The position numbers and the translations under genes were made by a program. From Streptomyces sp. NBC_00247 (lineage in GTDB: Bacteria > Actinomycetota > Actinomycetes > Streptomycetales > Streptomycetaceae), in NCBI RefSeq assembly GCF_036188265.1, contig NZ_CP108093.1, positions 2,046,001 through 2,110,000 on the forward strand: a DNA stretch of 64,000 nt, written 5' to 3'. The notes beneath the pieces are model-generated. The model was not told the DNA's origin. It ran no database searches and was given only the letters and a program-made list of their open reading frames with translations. Of this stretch, positions 26,247 to 35,762 are shown in pieces (the first letter of the stretch is position 1; the number at the start of each line of letters is the position of its first letter).

Positions 26247-28340
26247 TCACGCCGTGAGTTCCTGGTGCAGCGCCTCCTGGAGGCGGGCGGCGCGCTCCGC
26301 GACCTCGGCGGGGCCCAGCTCGACCGCGCGGGCGCACCAGCGCTGCCCCTCGGTGAGTTCACCCCGGCGGGCGGCGAGCAGGGCGAGCCGGAGCGCCGCC
26401 CGGCCGTGGCCGTCGTTGGCGGCGCGGCTCCACCACAGGGCCGCCTCGCGCTCACTGCCCTCGCGGGCCAGCAGCAGCCCGAGGTTGAAGGCACCGTTGC
26501 GGCTGCCCGCTTCGGCGGCCTCGCGGTACCAGCGCGCGGCGCTCTCCACGTCCCCGCGCGCGGAGCAGAGCATGCCGACCCTGACCTGGGCGCGGCGGTG
26601 CCCCTGCTCGGCGGCGCGCTCGTACCACTCTTCGCACTCCGTCTTCTCCGGCATCGGCTCGCCGAGGACCGGCGTCGCGCGCGGCGGGCGGCGCGCGTCG
26701 AGCACCCCGGCCAGCCGGAAGGCGGCTTCGGCGCTGCCCCCGCCCGCGGCGGTACGCAGGTGGCGTTCGGCCTCCTGGTCCTCGCCCTGGCGCAGCAGCG
26801 CCATGGCGACCTGGAGCGCCGCGTCGGTGTGTCCGGCGGATGCGGCGCGCTTGTACCAGCCCAGCGCCGCGAGTTCCTCGTCCCGGCCGGCGTGCAGGAT
26901 GCCGAGGTTGAAGGCGGCGTCCACGCTGCCCGCCTCGGCCGCCTTGGAGAACCAGGGTTCGGCACCCGTCGCGTCGCCCGCCTGCAGGAGCAGCACGGCG
27001 AGCGCGTTGGAAGCCTCGCGGTGGCCCGCGTAGGCGGCCCGGCGGTACCACTGCTCGGCCTGCGGGGTGCGGTCCTGGGCGGCGCAGAGCAGCCCGAGGT
27101 TGTACGCGCCGTTCACGTCGCCCGCGTCCAAAGCGGCCCGGTACCACCGCTCGGCGGTCTGCGGCTCGCCCCGGTCGGCGTGCAGGGCGCCGAGCGCGTT
27201 GGCGGCGTTGCCGTCGCCCTCCTGGGCGGCGCGGAGCCACCACACGGCGGCACTCTCCACGTCGCCGACGTCCCGCAGCAGGAAGGCCAGGGCGCAGGCC
27301 GCGCGCGCCTCGCCCGCCCGCGCGGAGGTGAGGTACCAGCGCCCGGCCTCCTTGAGCTCGCCACGCCGCTCCAGGATGGCGCCGAGGTGCAGCGCGGCGC
27401 GGCGGTGGCCCCGGGCCGCCGCCTGCCGGTACCACTGCTCGGCCTCGCCGACGCGCCCCTCGGCGGGGCCCGCGACCGGGCCGTCGCCGATGGCACGGGC
27501 GGGGCCGGGAGCGGGCTCCACGGCCTCGACGGGCAGCCGCCCGAGCCCGAAGGCCTGGTGCGGGTCCTCGACGGCGTTGCGCTCGATGGTCCTGGCCAGG
27601 CGGTACGCGGCCTCCCGGTGGCCCTGCTCGGCGGCAGCACGCAGCCAGCGCTCGGCGCCGACGTCGCTGCGGTGTTCCAGCAGGTCCGCGAGGGCGTAGG
27701 CGCCCAGCGCGTGGCCCTGTTCGGCGGACTGGCGCAGCCAGTACTCGGCGCCCGGCTCGTCGCCCCGCTCGCGCAGGTGCCGGCCGAGCGCGTGCGCGGC
27801 GGAGGCGGAGCCCGCGACTGCCGCGATGCGCCACCACCCGGCCGCCTCGTCCGGGTATCCGCGCTGGTGCAGCAGGACGCCGAGGTTGTTCGCGGCGGCC
27901 CGGTCGCCGTCGGCGGTGGCCCCGCGCAGATAGGGTTCGGCGGCGTCGAGTTCGCCCCGGCGCAGCAGCAGCGCGCCGACGACGCTCATCGCGGCGGTGT
28001 CGCCCGCGTCGGCGGCACGCCGGTGGCGCTCCTCTTCCTCGGTGGTCTCGGCGCTCCCCGGGGCGCCGATCGCGTCGGCGACGTCTCCGGCGTCGCTCAC
28101 CCCGGCCGTGTACGAGGACCGGGCGGCGGTGTCCGTGTCTTCTGGGTTGCCTGGCGTGACCGTGCCCCCCGTCGTCTCGGTGGCCCCGGTGGTGAAGTGG
28201 TCGCTGGTCACGGCCTGCTCGGCGGCCCCCGCCGCCCCGTCGGTCACCGCGGACGACGCCGCGGCCGGCGCCCGCTCCGGGCCCCGTGTCCGCCGTTGCA
28301 CAAACCGCCCTGTCTCCAACAGAGTTGCCCTGTCCCCCAT
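26247..28340 (-). CDS. Sel1/TPR-repeat protein
   Basis: Protein of 697 residues from ATG 28340 (MGDRATLLETG); ATG 28349 would add three residues. After a low-complexity Ala/Thr/Gly-rich stretch (about 25-105) the protein consists of roughly fifteen Sel1-like repeats of about 36 residues, each with the pattern AEQGHxxAAYxLAxLxxxxG and AExWYRxAA. Such solenoids are protein-interaction scaffolds. There is no signal peptide, so it is probably cytoplasmic. The gene lies between the two initiator tRNA copies. Partners are unknown. Confidence 0.85.
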   Translation of the reverse strand: MGDRATLLETGRFVQRRTRGPERAPAAASSAVTDGAAGAAEQAVTSDHFTTGATETTGGTVTPGNPEDTDTAARSSYTAGVSDAGDVADAIGAPGSAETTEEEERHRRAADAGDTAAMSVVGALLLRRGELDAAEPYLRGATADGDRAAANNLGVLLHQRGYPDEAAGWWRIAAVAGSASAAHALGRHLRERGDEPGAEYWLRQSAEQGHALGAYALADLLEHRSDVGAERWLRAAAEQGHREAAYRLARTIERNAVEDPHQAFGLGRLPVEAVEPAPGPARAIGDGPVAGPAEGRVGEAEQWYRQAAARGHRRAALHLGAILERRGELKEAGRWYLTSARAGEARAACALAFLLRDVGDVESAAVWWLRAAQEGDGNAANALGALHADRGEPQTAERWYRAALDAGDVNGAYNLGLLCAAQDRTPQAEQWYRRAAYAGHREASNALAVLLLQAGDATGAEPWFSKAAEAGSVDAAFNLGILHAGRDEELAALGWYKRAASAGHTDAALQVAMALLRQGEDQEAERHLRTAAGGGSAEAAFRLAGVLDARRPPRATPVLGEPMPEKTECEEWYERAAEQGHRRAQVRVGMLCSARGDVESAARWYREAAEAGSRNGAFNLGLLLAREGSEREAALWWSRAANDGHGRAALRLALLAARRGELTEGQRWCARAVELGPAEVAERAARLQEALHQELTA

Positions 28341-28513
28341 AAATACCATCGTCGCACCACCTGTAACCCGCGTACACCTGGTATATCGCGGACAGTGAGG
28401 TCACTTCAGCGTTTTGTCGACATGCCCACAGAGAGACAAGTCAAACACGACCCCGGACAACTGGTGCCCCGCGAACCGCACTTCACGCCCGCTCTTCGAG
28501 GACACCACGACAT

Positions 28514-28550
28514 GACGAAGGCCCGGATCCAGTGGATCCGGGCCTTCGTC
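28514..28550 (-). terminator. Hairpin after initiator tRNA copy 2
   Basis: Identical to the hairpin at 26032-26068. It separates this tRNA from the Sel1-repeat gene. Confidence 0.75.
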
Positions 28551-28556
28551 TTTCAG

Positions 28557-28630
28557 TAGCGGGGACAGGATTTGAACCTGCGACCTCTGGGTTATGAGCC
28601 CAGCGAGCTACCGAGCTGCTCCACCCCGCG
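28557..28630 (-). tRNA. Initiator tRNA-Met (anticodon CAT), copy 2
   Basis: Identical over all 74 nt to copy 1, with the GGG/CCC anticodon stem of initiator tRNA. Its upstream region differs: a TACTGT -10 is possible, but no good -35 is seen, so it may depend on read-through from the UPF0182 gene. Confidence 0.95.
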
Positions 28631-28672
28631 TCGTTGTGTTCAAACAGTACCACGACGCGGGGGTGGGTTTTC

Positions 28673-31642
28673 TCAGCTGCCCTGGTCGGCGGCCCCTTCG
28701 GCCGAGGTGCCGGTGGACCGGGCGGTGCTGCCGGAAGCGGAGCCCGTGCCGGAGCCGGCCGCGGAGCCGCCCGATCCGGACTGGGCCTCCGCGGCCCGCT
28801 TCAGGGCGTCCTGGAGGTCGTCCTGGGCCTTGGCGTAGGCCGTCCAGTCCGGCTTCCGGAGCGCTTCCTGGCCGGCGTCGTACGCCTCCTGGGCGTCCGC
28901 GATGGCCTCCTTGAGCGCCGCGTCGCCGGTGGCCGGCGGCTTGGTCGGCTCGTTCGGCTTGGTCGGTTCGGTGGGTTCCGTGGGTTCGGTGGGCTGGGTC
29001 GTGCCCGAGTCCACGTCGAAGACCGCGTTCAGCGCCTCGCCGAGACTGTTCTCGAAGACGATCTTCGACCCGAACGAGGCGGCCACCTTGCGCAGCAGCG
29101 GGTAGTTCTGGTTGCCACCGCGCGTGTAGACCGGCTCGATGTAGAGGAACCCGCCGTCCAGGGGCACGGTGAGGAGGTTTCCGTACTCGATGTCCGAGTC
29201 GGTGCCCTTGAGGTTCCTCACGAACTCGGCTACGTCGTCGTTGCCGTTGAGCTCGCTCTGTACCTGCCCGGGCCCCTTCACCGTGTTGGTGACTCTGAGG
29301 AGTCTGATCGTGCCGTAGTCGGAGCTGGCCGCGTCGGCGTCCACCGCCATGAACGCCCCGAGGTCGGGACGGCCTCTCGGCGTGAACGTCGTGGTCAGCG
29401 AGAACGTCTGCTGGTCCTGGTCCGGCATCTTCATGGAGAGGTAGTACGGCGGAACGGAGCCCGGTTCCTTGTTGGTCGGGTCGTCCGGCACCTGCCACGC
29501 GTCACTGCCGCTGTAGAACTGCGCGGGGTTGGTGACGTGGTAGCGGGTCAGCAGCTCCCGCTGGACCTTGAAGAGGTCCTGCGGGTAGCGCAGGTGGTCC
29601 ATGAGATCCGCCGGAATGGCGGACTTGTCCTTCACGGTCCCGGGGAACGCCTTGCGCCAGGTCTTGAGGACCGGGTCCTCGGTGTCCCACTCGTAGAGCG
29701 TGACGGTGCCGTCGTACGCGTCGACGGTGGCCTTCACCGAGTTGCGGATGTAGTTGACCTGGTTCTGCTGGGCGACGACCGCGCGCTGGTTGGTCGTCAG
29801 CGAGTCGGCCGTGGTGTCGCCGAGCGTCGTACGGGACGCGTACGGGTAGCCGTTCGTCGTGGTGTACGCGTCGACGATCCACTGGATGCGGTGGTCGACG
29901 ACCGCCGGGTAGGCGTCGCCGTCGATGGTCAGCCACGGGGCGACCGCCTCGACGCGCTCCTTGGGCGTGCGGTTGTAGAGAATCCGCGAGCCGTCGCCGA
30001 TGGCCCCCGAGTAGAGGATCTGCGGCTCGCTGAACGAGACCGCGTACGCGGCGCGGTTGAAGGCGCTGGCGAGGCTGACCCCGCTGTCACCCTTGTAGCT
30101 GGTGGTCTTCTCGCCGTCGTCCTCGTAGTCGAGCTCCTTCTGGGGCCCGCCGACGATGGAGTACTGCTCGGTCTTCTCGCCGTAGTAGATCCGCTGCTCG
30201 TACTCGCCGAGCTTGCCCGTCGTCGGCAGTCCGGACTCGGTGAAGTCCGGGGAGCCCACGGGGTTGGTGCCCGTGCTGGTGCCCTTGGCCGCGATGGCGC
30301 CGTAGCCGTGGGTGTACGTGAAGTGGTCGTTGATCCAGTTCCGCTTGGGCAGACCCGCGAGGTTGAGCTCGCGCAGGCCGACGACGGTGTCCTGCTCCTT
30401 GCCGTCCTCCTCGTAGCGGTCCACGTCCAGCGTCGCCGGGAACTGGTAGTAGTTCCGCTTCTGCTGGAGCTGCTGGAACGCCGGGGAGACGACGTTGGGG
30501 TCCATCACGCGGTAACTCGCGGCGGCGTCGGCCTGGGTGCGCAGCGCGGCGCCCTCGGTCTCCGTACTCTTGCCGGCGTAGTCGTCGACCTGTGCGTCGT
30601 CGATGTCGTACGCGTCGCGGGTCGCCTTGATGTTCTTCTGGATGAACGGGGCTTCCTTGGCCTGCTCGTTCGGCTGGACCTGGAACTTCTGGACGATCGC
30701 CGGGTAGAGCCCGCCGATCAGGATGGCCGAGAGGACCATCAGCCCGAAGCCGATCACCGGGAGCTGCCAGGTGCGGCGCCAGAGCGTCGCGAAGAACAGC
30801 ACCGCGCAGATCGCGGCGATGCAGAACAGGATCGTCTTCGCCGGCAGATAGGCGTTGGCGTCGACGTACCGCAGGCCGGTCCAGTTGTCGGTGGCCTTGA
30901 AGTCACTCGACTTCACGGCCAGTCCGTACCGGTCGAGCCAGTACGCCACGGCCTTCAGCGAGACGAAGACGCCCAGGAGCACCGAGAGGTGCCCGGTGGC
31001 CGCGCCGGTCGCGCGGGCGCCGGGGCTGGTGATCCGCAGACCGCCGTAGAGGTAGTGCGTCAGGGCCGCCGCGATGAGCGACAGCACGACCGCGGCGAAG
31101 CCGAAGCCGAGCAGGAAGCGGTACCACGGCAGGTCGAAGGCGTAGAAGGAGACGTCCAGGTGGAACTGGGGGTCCTTCTGCCCGAAGGAGACGCCGTTGA
31201 CGTACATCAGCCAGGTGCGCCACTGGCCCGACGCGGAGGCCCCGGAGATCAGCCCGACGAGCGCGGTGACCGCGAGGAGCACCCACTTCTTGAACGGGGC
31301 GACACCCATGCGGTAGCGGTCCAGGCTCTGCTGCTCCAGCGACATCGCGCTCAGTGGCGGCCGGAGCCGGTGGGCGAGCCAGACGTTGAGGCCGACGGCG
31401 AGGGCCATCAGCAGTCCGAAGACGAGGAACAGACCGATCTTGGTCCACAGCGTCGTGGTGAAGACCGACGAGTACGACACCGAGCGGTACCAGAGCCAGT
31501 CGGTCCAGAACCCGGCGAACATGACGAACGCCATGCAGAGCGCCGCGAGGACGCCCAGCGTCAAGAGAAGGGTACGGGCACGCCGGGACGGGCGGCCGAC
31601 TCTGATCCGTGGCCCGGTCGGGCCTCCGCCGCGGTCCGGCAT
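28673..31642 (-). CDS. UPF0182 family membrane protein
   Basis: Protein of 989 residues of the UPF0182 (COG1615) family. The first 330 residues hold about seven membrane helices ([40 protein letters not shown] and others); the rest is a large domain, probably extracytoplasmic, with conserved [18 protein letters not shown] and [18 protein letters not shown] segments. The C-terminus is a TEP-repeat linker and a Gly/Ser/Ala tail. The function is unknown; the family is nearly universal in actinobacteria (Rv3193c in M. tuberculosis). ATG 31642 is chosen over an upstream frame extension. Confidence 0.88.
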   Translation of the reverse strand: MPDRGGGPTGPRIRVGRPSRRARTLLLTLGVLAALCMAFVMFAGFWTDWLWYRSVSYSSVFTTTLWTKIGLFLVFGLLMALAVGLNVWLAHRLRPPLSAMSLEQQSLDRYRMGVAPFKKWVLLAVTALVGLISGASASGQWRTWLMYVNGVSFGQKDPQFHLDVSFYAFDLPWYRFLLGFGFAAVVLSLIAAALTHYLYGGLRITSPGARATGAATGHLSVLLGVFVSLKAVAYWLDRYGLAVKSSDFKATDNWTGLRYVDANAYLPAKTILFCIAAICAVLFFATLWRRTWQLPVIGFGLMVLSAILIGGLYPAIVQKFQVQPNEQAKEAPFIQKNIKATRDAYDIDDAQVDDYAGKSTETEGAALRTQADAAASYRVMDPNVVSPAFQQLQQKRNYYQFPATLDVDRYEEDGKEQDTVVGLRELNLAGLPKRNWINDHFTYTHGYGAIAAKGTSTGTNPVGSPDFTESGLPTTGKLGEYEQRIYYGEKTEQYSIVGGPQKELDYEDDGEKTTSYKGDSGVSLASAFNRAAYAVSFSEPQILYSGAIGDGSRILYNRTPKERVEAVAPWLTIDGDAYPAVVDHRIQWIVDAYTTTNGYPYASRTTLGDTTADSLTTNQRAVVAQQNQVNYIRNSVKATVDAYDGTVTLYEWDTEDPVLKTWRKAFPGTVKDKSAIPADLMDHLRYPQDLFKVQRELLTRYHVTNPAQFYSGSDAWQVPDDPTNKEPGSVPPYYLSMKMPDQDQQTFSLTTTFTPRGRPDLGAFMAVDADAASSDYGTIRLLRVTNTVKGPGQVQSELNGNDDVAEFVRNLKGTDSDIEYGNLLTVPLDGGFLYIEPVYTRGGNQNYPLLRKVAASFGSKIVFENSLGEALNAVFDVDSGTTQPTEPTEPTEPTKPNEPTKPPATGDAALKEAIADAQEAYDAGQEALRKPDWTAYAKAQDDLQDALKRAAEAQSGSGGSAAGSGTGSASGSTARSTGTSAEGAADQGS

Positions 31643-31688
31643 CTGGAAAGCCAACGTGCGCACCTCGTACTTCGGGGTCGTGTGGAAC

Positions 31689-31710
31689 GGGCTCCGCGAT
31701 CGTGGAGCCC
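31689..31710. promoter_or_regulatory. Inverted repeat between divergent genes
   Basis: GGGCTCC (31689-31695) and GGAGCCC (31704-31710) flank an 8-bp centre. The site lies between the divergent UPF0182 and PPA1309-type genes and just upstream of the -35 at 31715. It could be an operator. Confidence 0.35.
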
Positions 31711-31714
31711 TTCC

Positions 31715-31743
31715 TTGCAACTTACGGAGGCTTTACCTAGTTC
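31715..31743 (+). promoter_or_regulatory. Promoter of the PPA1309-family gene
   Basis: TTGCAA (31715-31720), a 17-bp spacer and TAGTTC (31738-31743) precede the start codon at 31778. Good housekeeping-type match. Confidence 0.65.
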
Positions 31744-31777
31744 CCGCTCCCGGTGCGAAAAGAGGCAGGATATTGGT

Positions 31778-32338
31778 ATGCCCAACGTTTCTTCCTCAGG
31801 CCCTCCGATGGCCGCGAGTCCCCTCACCGTCGCGGTGCTCGAGATCGACGAGTACGCCGCCGGTCTCGGATGGGACCGCCCCGCCCGCCTTTTCGCCCTC
31901 GTCGACACCACCAGCCTGCGCGCCCAGGAGCCGGGCCTCGCCGCCCAGCTCGGCCTCGGCGCCGACGGTACGGTGCCCGCCGCCTACACCCCCGTCGAGC
32001 AGGAGGAGATCCCCTCCGGCAAGCCGCTGGACGAGTTCCTCGCCACGATCGCCTGGCCGGACGGGGTGGCGGGGTGCGCGCTGACGGTCGAGCGGCTCAT
32101 GCTGCCGCCGTCCGCCGAGGCCTCCGTACCCGAAGGGCTCAGTGGGAAGAAGCTGACCGCCTGGGTGGCGGCGCACCCGGCGCGGCAGGAGGTCCGGATG
32201 ACCGTGGCCGTCCTGCGGAACGGCAAGCGCGAGTCCGCGATCCGGCTGCGGGAGAAGGACTCCGCCAACGAGGTCCTCACGGGCCCGGCGCTCGTCCCGG
32301 GACTGGCCGACGCGCTGGCCGCGACCTTCGAGTCCTGA
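31778..32338 (+). CDS. PPA1309-family conserved protein, function unknown
   Basis: Protein of 186 residues starting MPNVSSSGPPMAAS. The conserved block AVLEIDEYAAGLGWDRPARLFALVDT, then EEIPSGKPLDEFLATIAWPDGVAGCALTVERL, is characteristic of a small actinobacterial family (PPA1309) of unknown role. It is cytoplasmic, with no membrane segment. The Shine-Dalgarno AGAGGCAGG supports the start. It is divergent from the UPF0182 gene and convergent with the PDZ protease; this neighbourhood is conserved in actinobacteria. Confidence 0.82.
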   Translation: MPNVSSSGPPMAASPLTVAVLEIDEYAAGLGWDRPARLFALVDTTSLRAQEPGLAAQLGLGADGTVPAAYTPVEQEEIPSGKPLDEFLATIAWPDGVAGCALTVERLMLPPSAEASVPEGLSGKKLTAWVAAHPARQEVRMTVAVLRNGKRESAIRLREKDSANEVLTGPALVPGLADALAATFES

Positions 32339-32343
32339 GGGTC

Positions 32344-32374
32344 CGGCCGGGGCCCCGCCGCGGGGCCCCGGCCG
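32344..32374. terminator. Bidirectional terminator hairpin
   Basis: A 14-bp perfect stem, CGGCCGGGGCCCCG at 32344-32357 with 32361-32374, lies between two convergent genes. Confidence 0.75.
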
Positions 32375-32406
32375 TCGGTTCCGCGGGCCCCGCCGTCAGC
32401 CGGCCG

Positions 32407-33495
32407 TCAGCTCTTCGAGCAGCTCGGCAGCGCGGCGGTGTCCCCGGTGCGGATCTTGTCCAGGGACTTCTTGGCGTCGTCGATCGTCTTGACCCGGACC
32501 AGGGTGAGACCGGACGGGATGTCGGCCGCGGCGGCGGCGCAGTTCTCGTCGGGGGTGAGGAAGTACCGCGCCCCCGCGTTCCGCGCGCCGACCAGCTTCA
32601 TGTTGATGCCGCCGATCGGGCCGACCGTGCCGTCGTCGTCGATGGTGCCGGTGCCCGCGACGAACTTCCCGCCGGTGAGCTGACCCGGCGTGAGCTTGTC
32701 GACGATGCCGAGCGAGAACATCAGCCCGGCACTCGGGCCGCCGACGTCGGCGAGATTGATGTCGATCTCGAACGGGAAGGTGTGGTCGGTTCCCGCCTGG
32801 ATACCGACGATCGCCCGGCCGTCGTCCTCCGCCTCGCGGGTGGTGAGGGTGACGTCCTGGGTGCCCTCGGGTTCCTTGCCGGCCTTCTCGGCGGCGGCGG
32901 CCCGCTCGGCCGGGACGACCGTGAACGTCACGTCCTCGCCGGCGTCGCGCTTGCTCACCAGCTCGGCGACGTCCGCCGGGTTCTTCACCGCGGTGCCGTC
33001 CACGGACTTGATCACGTCGCCCGCGTGGAGCTTGCCCTCGGCCGCCCCGCCCTTCACGACGGTCGACACGACGACGCGCGAAGTCACCGGGATGTCCAGC
33101 TCCTTCAGGGCGGCGACCTTGGCGCTCTCCTGGGACTGGCTGAACTCCTCGGCGTTCTCCTGCGTGGACTGCTCCTCGGTCTTCCCGTCCGGGTAGAGGG
33201 TGTCGTGCGGCACGATCACACTGTCGTGGGCCAGCCAGCCGTACACGGCCTCGACCAGGTTCATGTTGTAGTCCGCACCGGTGACGCGGACCGTCGTCAT
33301 GTTGAGGTGCCCCGACGTCGGGTAGGTCTTGCGACCGGAGATCTGCAGTACCGGATCGCCGTCCGCGTCGCCCAGCGTGTTGAAGGTCGGCCCCGGGGAC
33401 ATCTCCGCGTACGGGACGGGAAGCACCACGCCCACACAGATGAGCGCGATGAAGATGAGAATCGAGGCGAGCATCGTCGCGGTGCGGCGTGGCAT
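32407..33495 (-). CDS. Membrane-anchored PDZ/Lon-type (S16) serine protease, YlbL family
   Basis: Protein of 362 residues. One N-terminal membrane helix (about 8-27) is followed by an extracytoplasmic part with a PDZ domain (about 135-195; VVKGGAAEGKLHAGDVIKSVDG) and a C-terminal Lon-protease-like domain. The catalytic dyad is Ser255 in DVGGPSAGLMF and Lys300 in GGINMKLVGA. ATG 33495 gives the membrane helix directly. It is conserved next to the UPF0182 gene in actinobacteria (Rv3194c type). Substrates are unknown. Confidence 0.9.
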   Translation of the reverse strand: MPRRTATMLASILIFIALICVGVVLPVPYAEMSPGPTFNTLGDADGDPVLQISGRKTYPTSGHLNMTTVRVTGADYNMNLVEAVYGWLAHDSVIVPHDTLYPDGKTEEQSTQENAEEFSQSQESAKVAALKELDIPVTSRVVVSTVVKGGAAEGKLHAGDVIKSVDGTAVKNPADVAELVSKRDAGEDVTFTVVPAERAAAAEKAGKEPEGTQDVTLTTREAEDDGRAIVGIQAGTDHTFPFEIDINLADVGGPSAGLMFSLGIVDKLTPGQLTGGKFVAGTGTIDDDGTVGPIGGINMKLVGARNAGARYFLTPDENCAAAAADIPSGLTLVRVKTIDDAKKSLDKIRTGDTAALPSCSKS

Positions 33496-33706
33496 GGAAC
33501 GACAGTACGGTAAGCACCTGTCAGTGCACCGCCGGGGCCGGTCCGTACGAGATCGGCGGGGGTGGGGCGGCACATCGGAGGCTCACGGTCCGCTCGTGGC
33601 GCCGGAAGCGCGCGGGAGGTGCGCGGGCGGAGCGGGGGCGTCGCGGGGCGACGCCCGGGGGGCGGTCGCGGACGGCTGACGCGGTCCTCGCGGTCACCGT
33701 CGTTCG

Positions 33707-33877
33707 TCAGACGGCGTCGGAACCGGAGTGCGATCTCTCCATCGCTTCCCGGAACCGGGCGTACCCGGCGAGTTCGGTGACATCGCCGGTCGTGCGGTTA
33801 CGTGCGGCCCAGCCTCCCCATATCGCCGCGCCGAGAGCGGCGAAAAGCGGAATCAAGAGCCATGCGAGTGCGGCCAC
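33707..33877 (-). CDS. Small conserved membrane protein (56 aa)
   Basis: The frame from GTG 33877 encodes 56 residues: a single hydrophobic helix (LAWLLIPLFAALGAAIWGGW), then a charged tail containing TTGDVTELAGYARFREAMER and ending SDAV. A strong Shine-Dalgarno (GGGAGG) sits 5 bases before the GTG. The charge pattern (helix, basic patch, amphipathic tail) and codon usage look real. I recognise it as a type of small membrane protein common in Streptomyces, but no function is known. Confidence 0.72.
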   Translation of the reverse strand: MAALAWLLIPLFAALGAAIWGGWAARNRTTGDVTELAGYARFREAMERSHSGSDAV

Positions 33878-34058
33878 TACGACCTCCCTACCCCATGAGC
33901 GACCGCGACGGGCGGTCTGCGTATTGAACCAGCGGCAGGACCAACGCTGCTGGCAGGGGGGCGGTTACGCAAATCGGGGCTGATCCGTGCCCGTACGGTT
34001 TGCGGCCGGGAACCACGGTCGGGCGCGGTCGGGCGGTCATCGGGTCGTCCCGGCCGGT

Positions 34059-34532
34059 TCAGCAGGCGCCGACCCATTCCTCGGTGCCGTCCAGGAAGCG
34101 CTGGTGCTTCCAGATCGGCACCTCGTGCTTGAGGTCGTCGATCAGCTTCCGGCAGGCCTCGAACGCCTCCGCCCGGTGCGGGCAGGCCACGGCCACCACT
34201 ACCGCCAGATCGCCCACGTCGAGTTCACCCACCCGATGGACGGCGGCCAGCGCGCGGACCGGGTAGTCGGCGACGACCTTCTCCGCGACCCTGCGCAGCT
34301 CGTCCTCGGCGGACGGATGGCAGGAGTAGCCGAGCGCCCCGACGTCCTGGCCCCCGTCGTGGTTGCGCACCGTGCCGACGAAGAGCGAGATCCCTCCGGC
34401 CGCGTCGTCCCCCACCGCCCGGAAGACCTCGTCGAGGGAGAGCGGGGTCTCGCGGATCGCGAGGAGCCGGAGCGGGTCGGCCGCGGCCCGCTCGCCGGGG
34501 TGGTCGCCGCGGTGGTCGTGAAGGGATGCCAT
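34059..34532 (-). CDS. moaE: Molybdopterin synthase catalytic subunit MoaE
   Basis: Protein of 157 residues. The MoaE core is visible: AGGISLFVGTVRNHDGG, LGYSCHPSAEDELRRVAEKV, VHRVGELDVGDLAVVVAVACPHRAEAF and the catalytic lysine region DLKHEVPIWKHQ (Lys135/Lys142). It transfers sulfur from MoaD to precursor Z in molybdenum-cofactor synthesis. It is the only Moco gene in this window; the other subunits must be elsewhere. The ATG 34532 is chosen as the first Met near the conserved core. Confidence 0.94.
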   Translation of the reverse strand: MASLHDHRGDHPGERAAADPLRLLAIRETPLSLDEVFRAVGDDAAGGISLFVGTVRNHDGGQDVGALGYSCHPSAEDELRRVAEKVVADYPVRALAAVHRVGELDVGDLAVVVAVACPHRAEAFEACRKLIDDLKHEVPIWKHQRFLDGTEEWVGAC

Positions 34533-34670
34533 GGGGCCATGGTGCCGCACGGCGCGGGCGCGACGGAAACACGTGTTCCCTCCCGCCGGGAAGCGGCCTG
34601 CCGCGAACGGTGGCAGCGGTGCGGAGCGCGGGCGGCGGGGCGCGTGGGCGGATCGGCGGGCCGCCGGGGG

Positions 34671-35762
34671 TCAGATCCGGCGGCGGGCCTTGCGGGCGCG
34701 GCGGACCAGGGCGGCCGTACCGAGCAGCGCGACCGTCGCCCCGGCGGCGCCCGCGGCGGTGGCGTCCTTGCGGCCGAGCCGGCGGCCGGCCAGCGTGTGG
34801 CGGCCCTCCACCTCTTCGAGGAGCGCGGCCAGCACGTCCTCGTTGGTCCAGCGGGGGCGCCAGCCGACGTCGTGCAGCCGGCCCACGCTGACCACCCAGG
34901 GGTGCATCGTGTAGGCGAGGTCGCCGGCCGGGGAGGGGGTCAGTCCGATCCGGTGCAGCCGGGCGGCGGCGCCCAGCGCGACCGCGGAGGGCAGCTCCAT
35001 GCGGCGTACCCCGCTGAGCTCCTCGACCTGTTCCTGCTCCAGCCACCCGTCGCAGCCGACGGCGAACTCCCCGTCGATCCGTTCCAGCGCCGCGTACTCC
35101 AGGGCGCTGACCAGGTCCTCCACGTGGCAGAACTGCCAGGTCGGCCGCGATCCGGCCACCACCAGCAGCCGGGGGGACTCGAAGTAGCGGGTGAGCGCGG
35201 TGTCCGTCCCGCCGACCAGGACGGCCGGGCGGACGACGGTGACGTTCAGGCCGGGGTGGGCACGCGGGGCGCGGCGGCCGAGACGCTCGATCTCCAGCAG
35301 GTCGCCGACGCCGGTGGCCTCCGCGGTGGCCCGCAGTTCGGCGTCCTCGGAGAGGGGGATGTCGTTGTCCGGCAGGGCGCCGTAGACCATCGCGGAGGTG
35401 CAGAGCACCACCCGGTGGACGCCCACCGCAGCGGCGGCGGTGAGCACGGTCTGGGTGCCGCGCACGTTGTAGGCGGTACGGGCCGCCGCGTCGGTCTCCA
35501 GATCCAGGTCGACGGCGAGGTGGACCACGACGTCCGCGCCCCGCAGCTTCTCGGCGATGGCGGGATCCCGCACGTCCAGGACGTGCCAGGTCACCCCGGG
35601 TACGTCCGCGCGCCGCTCGTCGATCGCGACGACCCGCCCGATCTCGTCCGACGCGGCGAGGTGCGCGGTCAGCAGCGCCCCCACTCCGGTCGCCGCGCCG
35701 GTGACCGCGACGACGGGGCCCCGCTTCCCGGAAATGTTTTTCGCGGGCTTCTTCTCGGTCAT
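34671..35762 (-). CDS. Extended SDR/epimerase-fold protein lacking the YxxxK motif
   Basis: Protein of 363 residues. The NAD(P)-binding motif is clear (VAVTGAATGVGALLTAHL), as are DVVVHLAVDLD, RVVLCTSAMVYGA and VTVVRPAVLVGG, typical of NAD-dependent epimerases. The catalytic YxxxK expected after the SAMVYG segment is not found; the region reads VGDLLEIERLGRR. The C-terminus ends in an Ala-rich hydrophobic helix followed by RRARKARRR, suggesting a membrane anchor. It may be a non-catalytic or atypical SDR. The start follows from the MTEKKPAKN N-terminus. Confidence 0.82.
   Translation of the reverse strand: MTEKKPAKNISGKRGPVVAVTGAATGVGALLTAHLAASDEIGRVVAIDERRADVPGVTWHVLDVRDPAIAEKLRGADVVVHLAVDLDLETDAAARTAYNVRGTQTVLTAAAAVGVHRVVLCTSAMVYGALPDNDIPLSEDAELRATAEATGVGDLLEIERLGRRAPRAHPGLNVTVVRPAVLVGGTDTALTRYFESPRLLVVAGSRPTWQFCHVEDLVSALEYAALERIDGEFAVGCDGWLEQEQVEELSGVRRMELPSAVALGAAARLHRIGLTPSPAGDLAYTMHPWVVSVGRLHDVGWRPRWTNEDVLAALLEEVEGRHTLAGRRLGRKDATAAGAAGATVALLGTAALVRRARKARRRI

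Larger units (their letters stand above)
28514..28636 (-). repeat. 123-bp direct repeat, copy 2 (tRNA plus terminator)
   Basis: Identical to 26032-26154 and in the same orientation, 2482 bp away. Confidence 0.95.

Noticed and set aside
26032..28636. tRNA-flanked segment considered as an integrated element with att sites
   Set aside because: The direct repeats contain whole tRNA genes plus terminators, and the enclosed Sel1 gene is chromosomal in character. No integrase or mobility gene is present.
28634..31777. Plus-strand open frame opposite the UPF0182 gene running into the PPA1309-type gene
   Set aside because: Only the part from ATG 31778 has a ribosome site and conserved sequence; the rest is antisense shadow.
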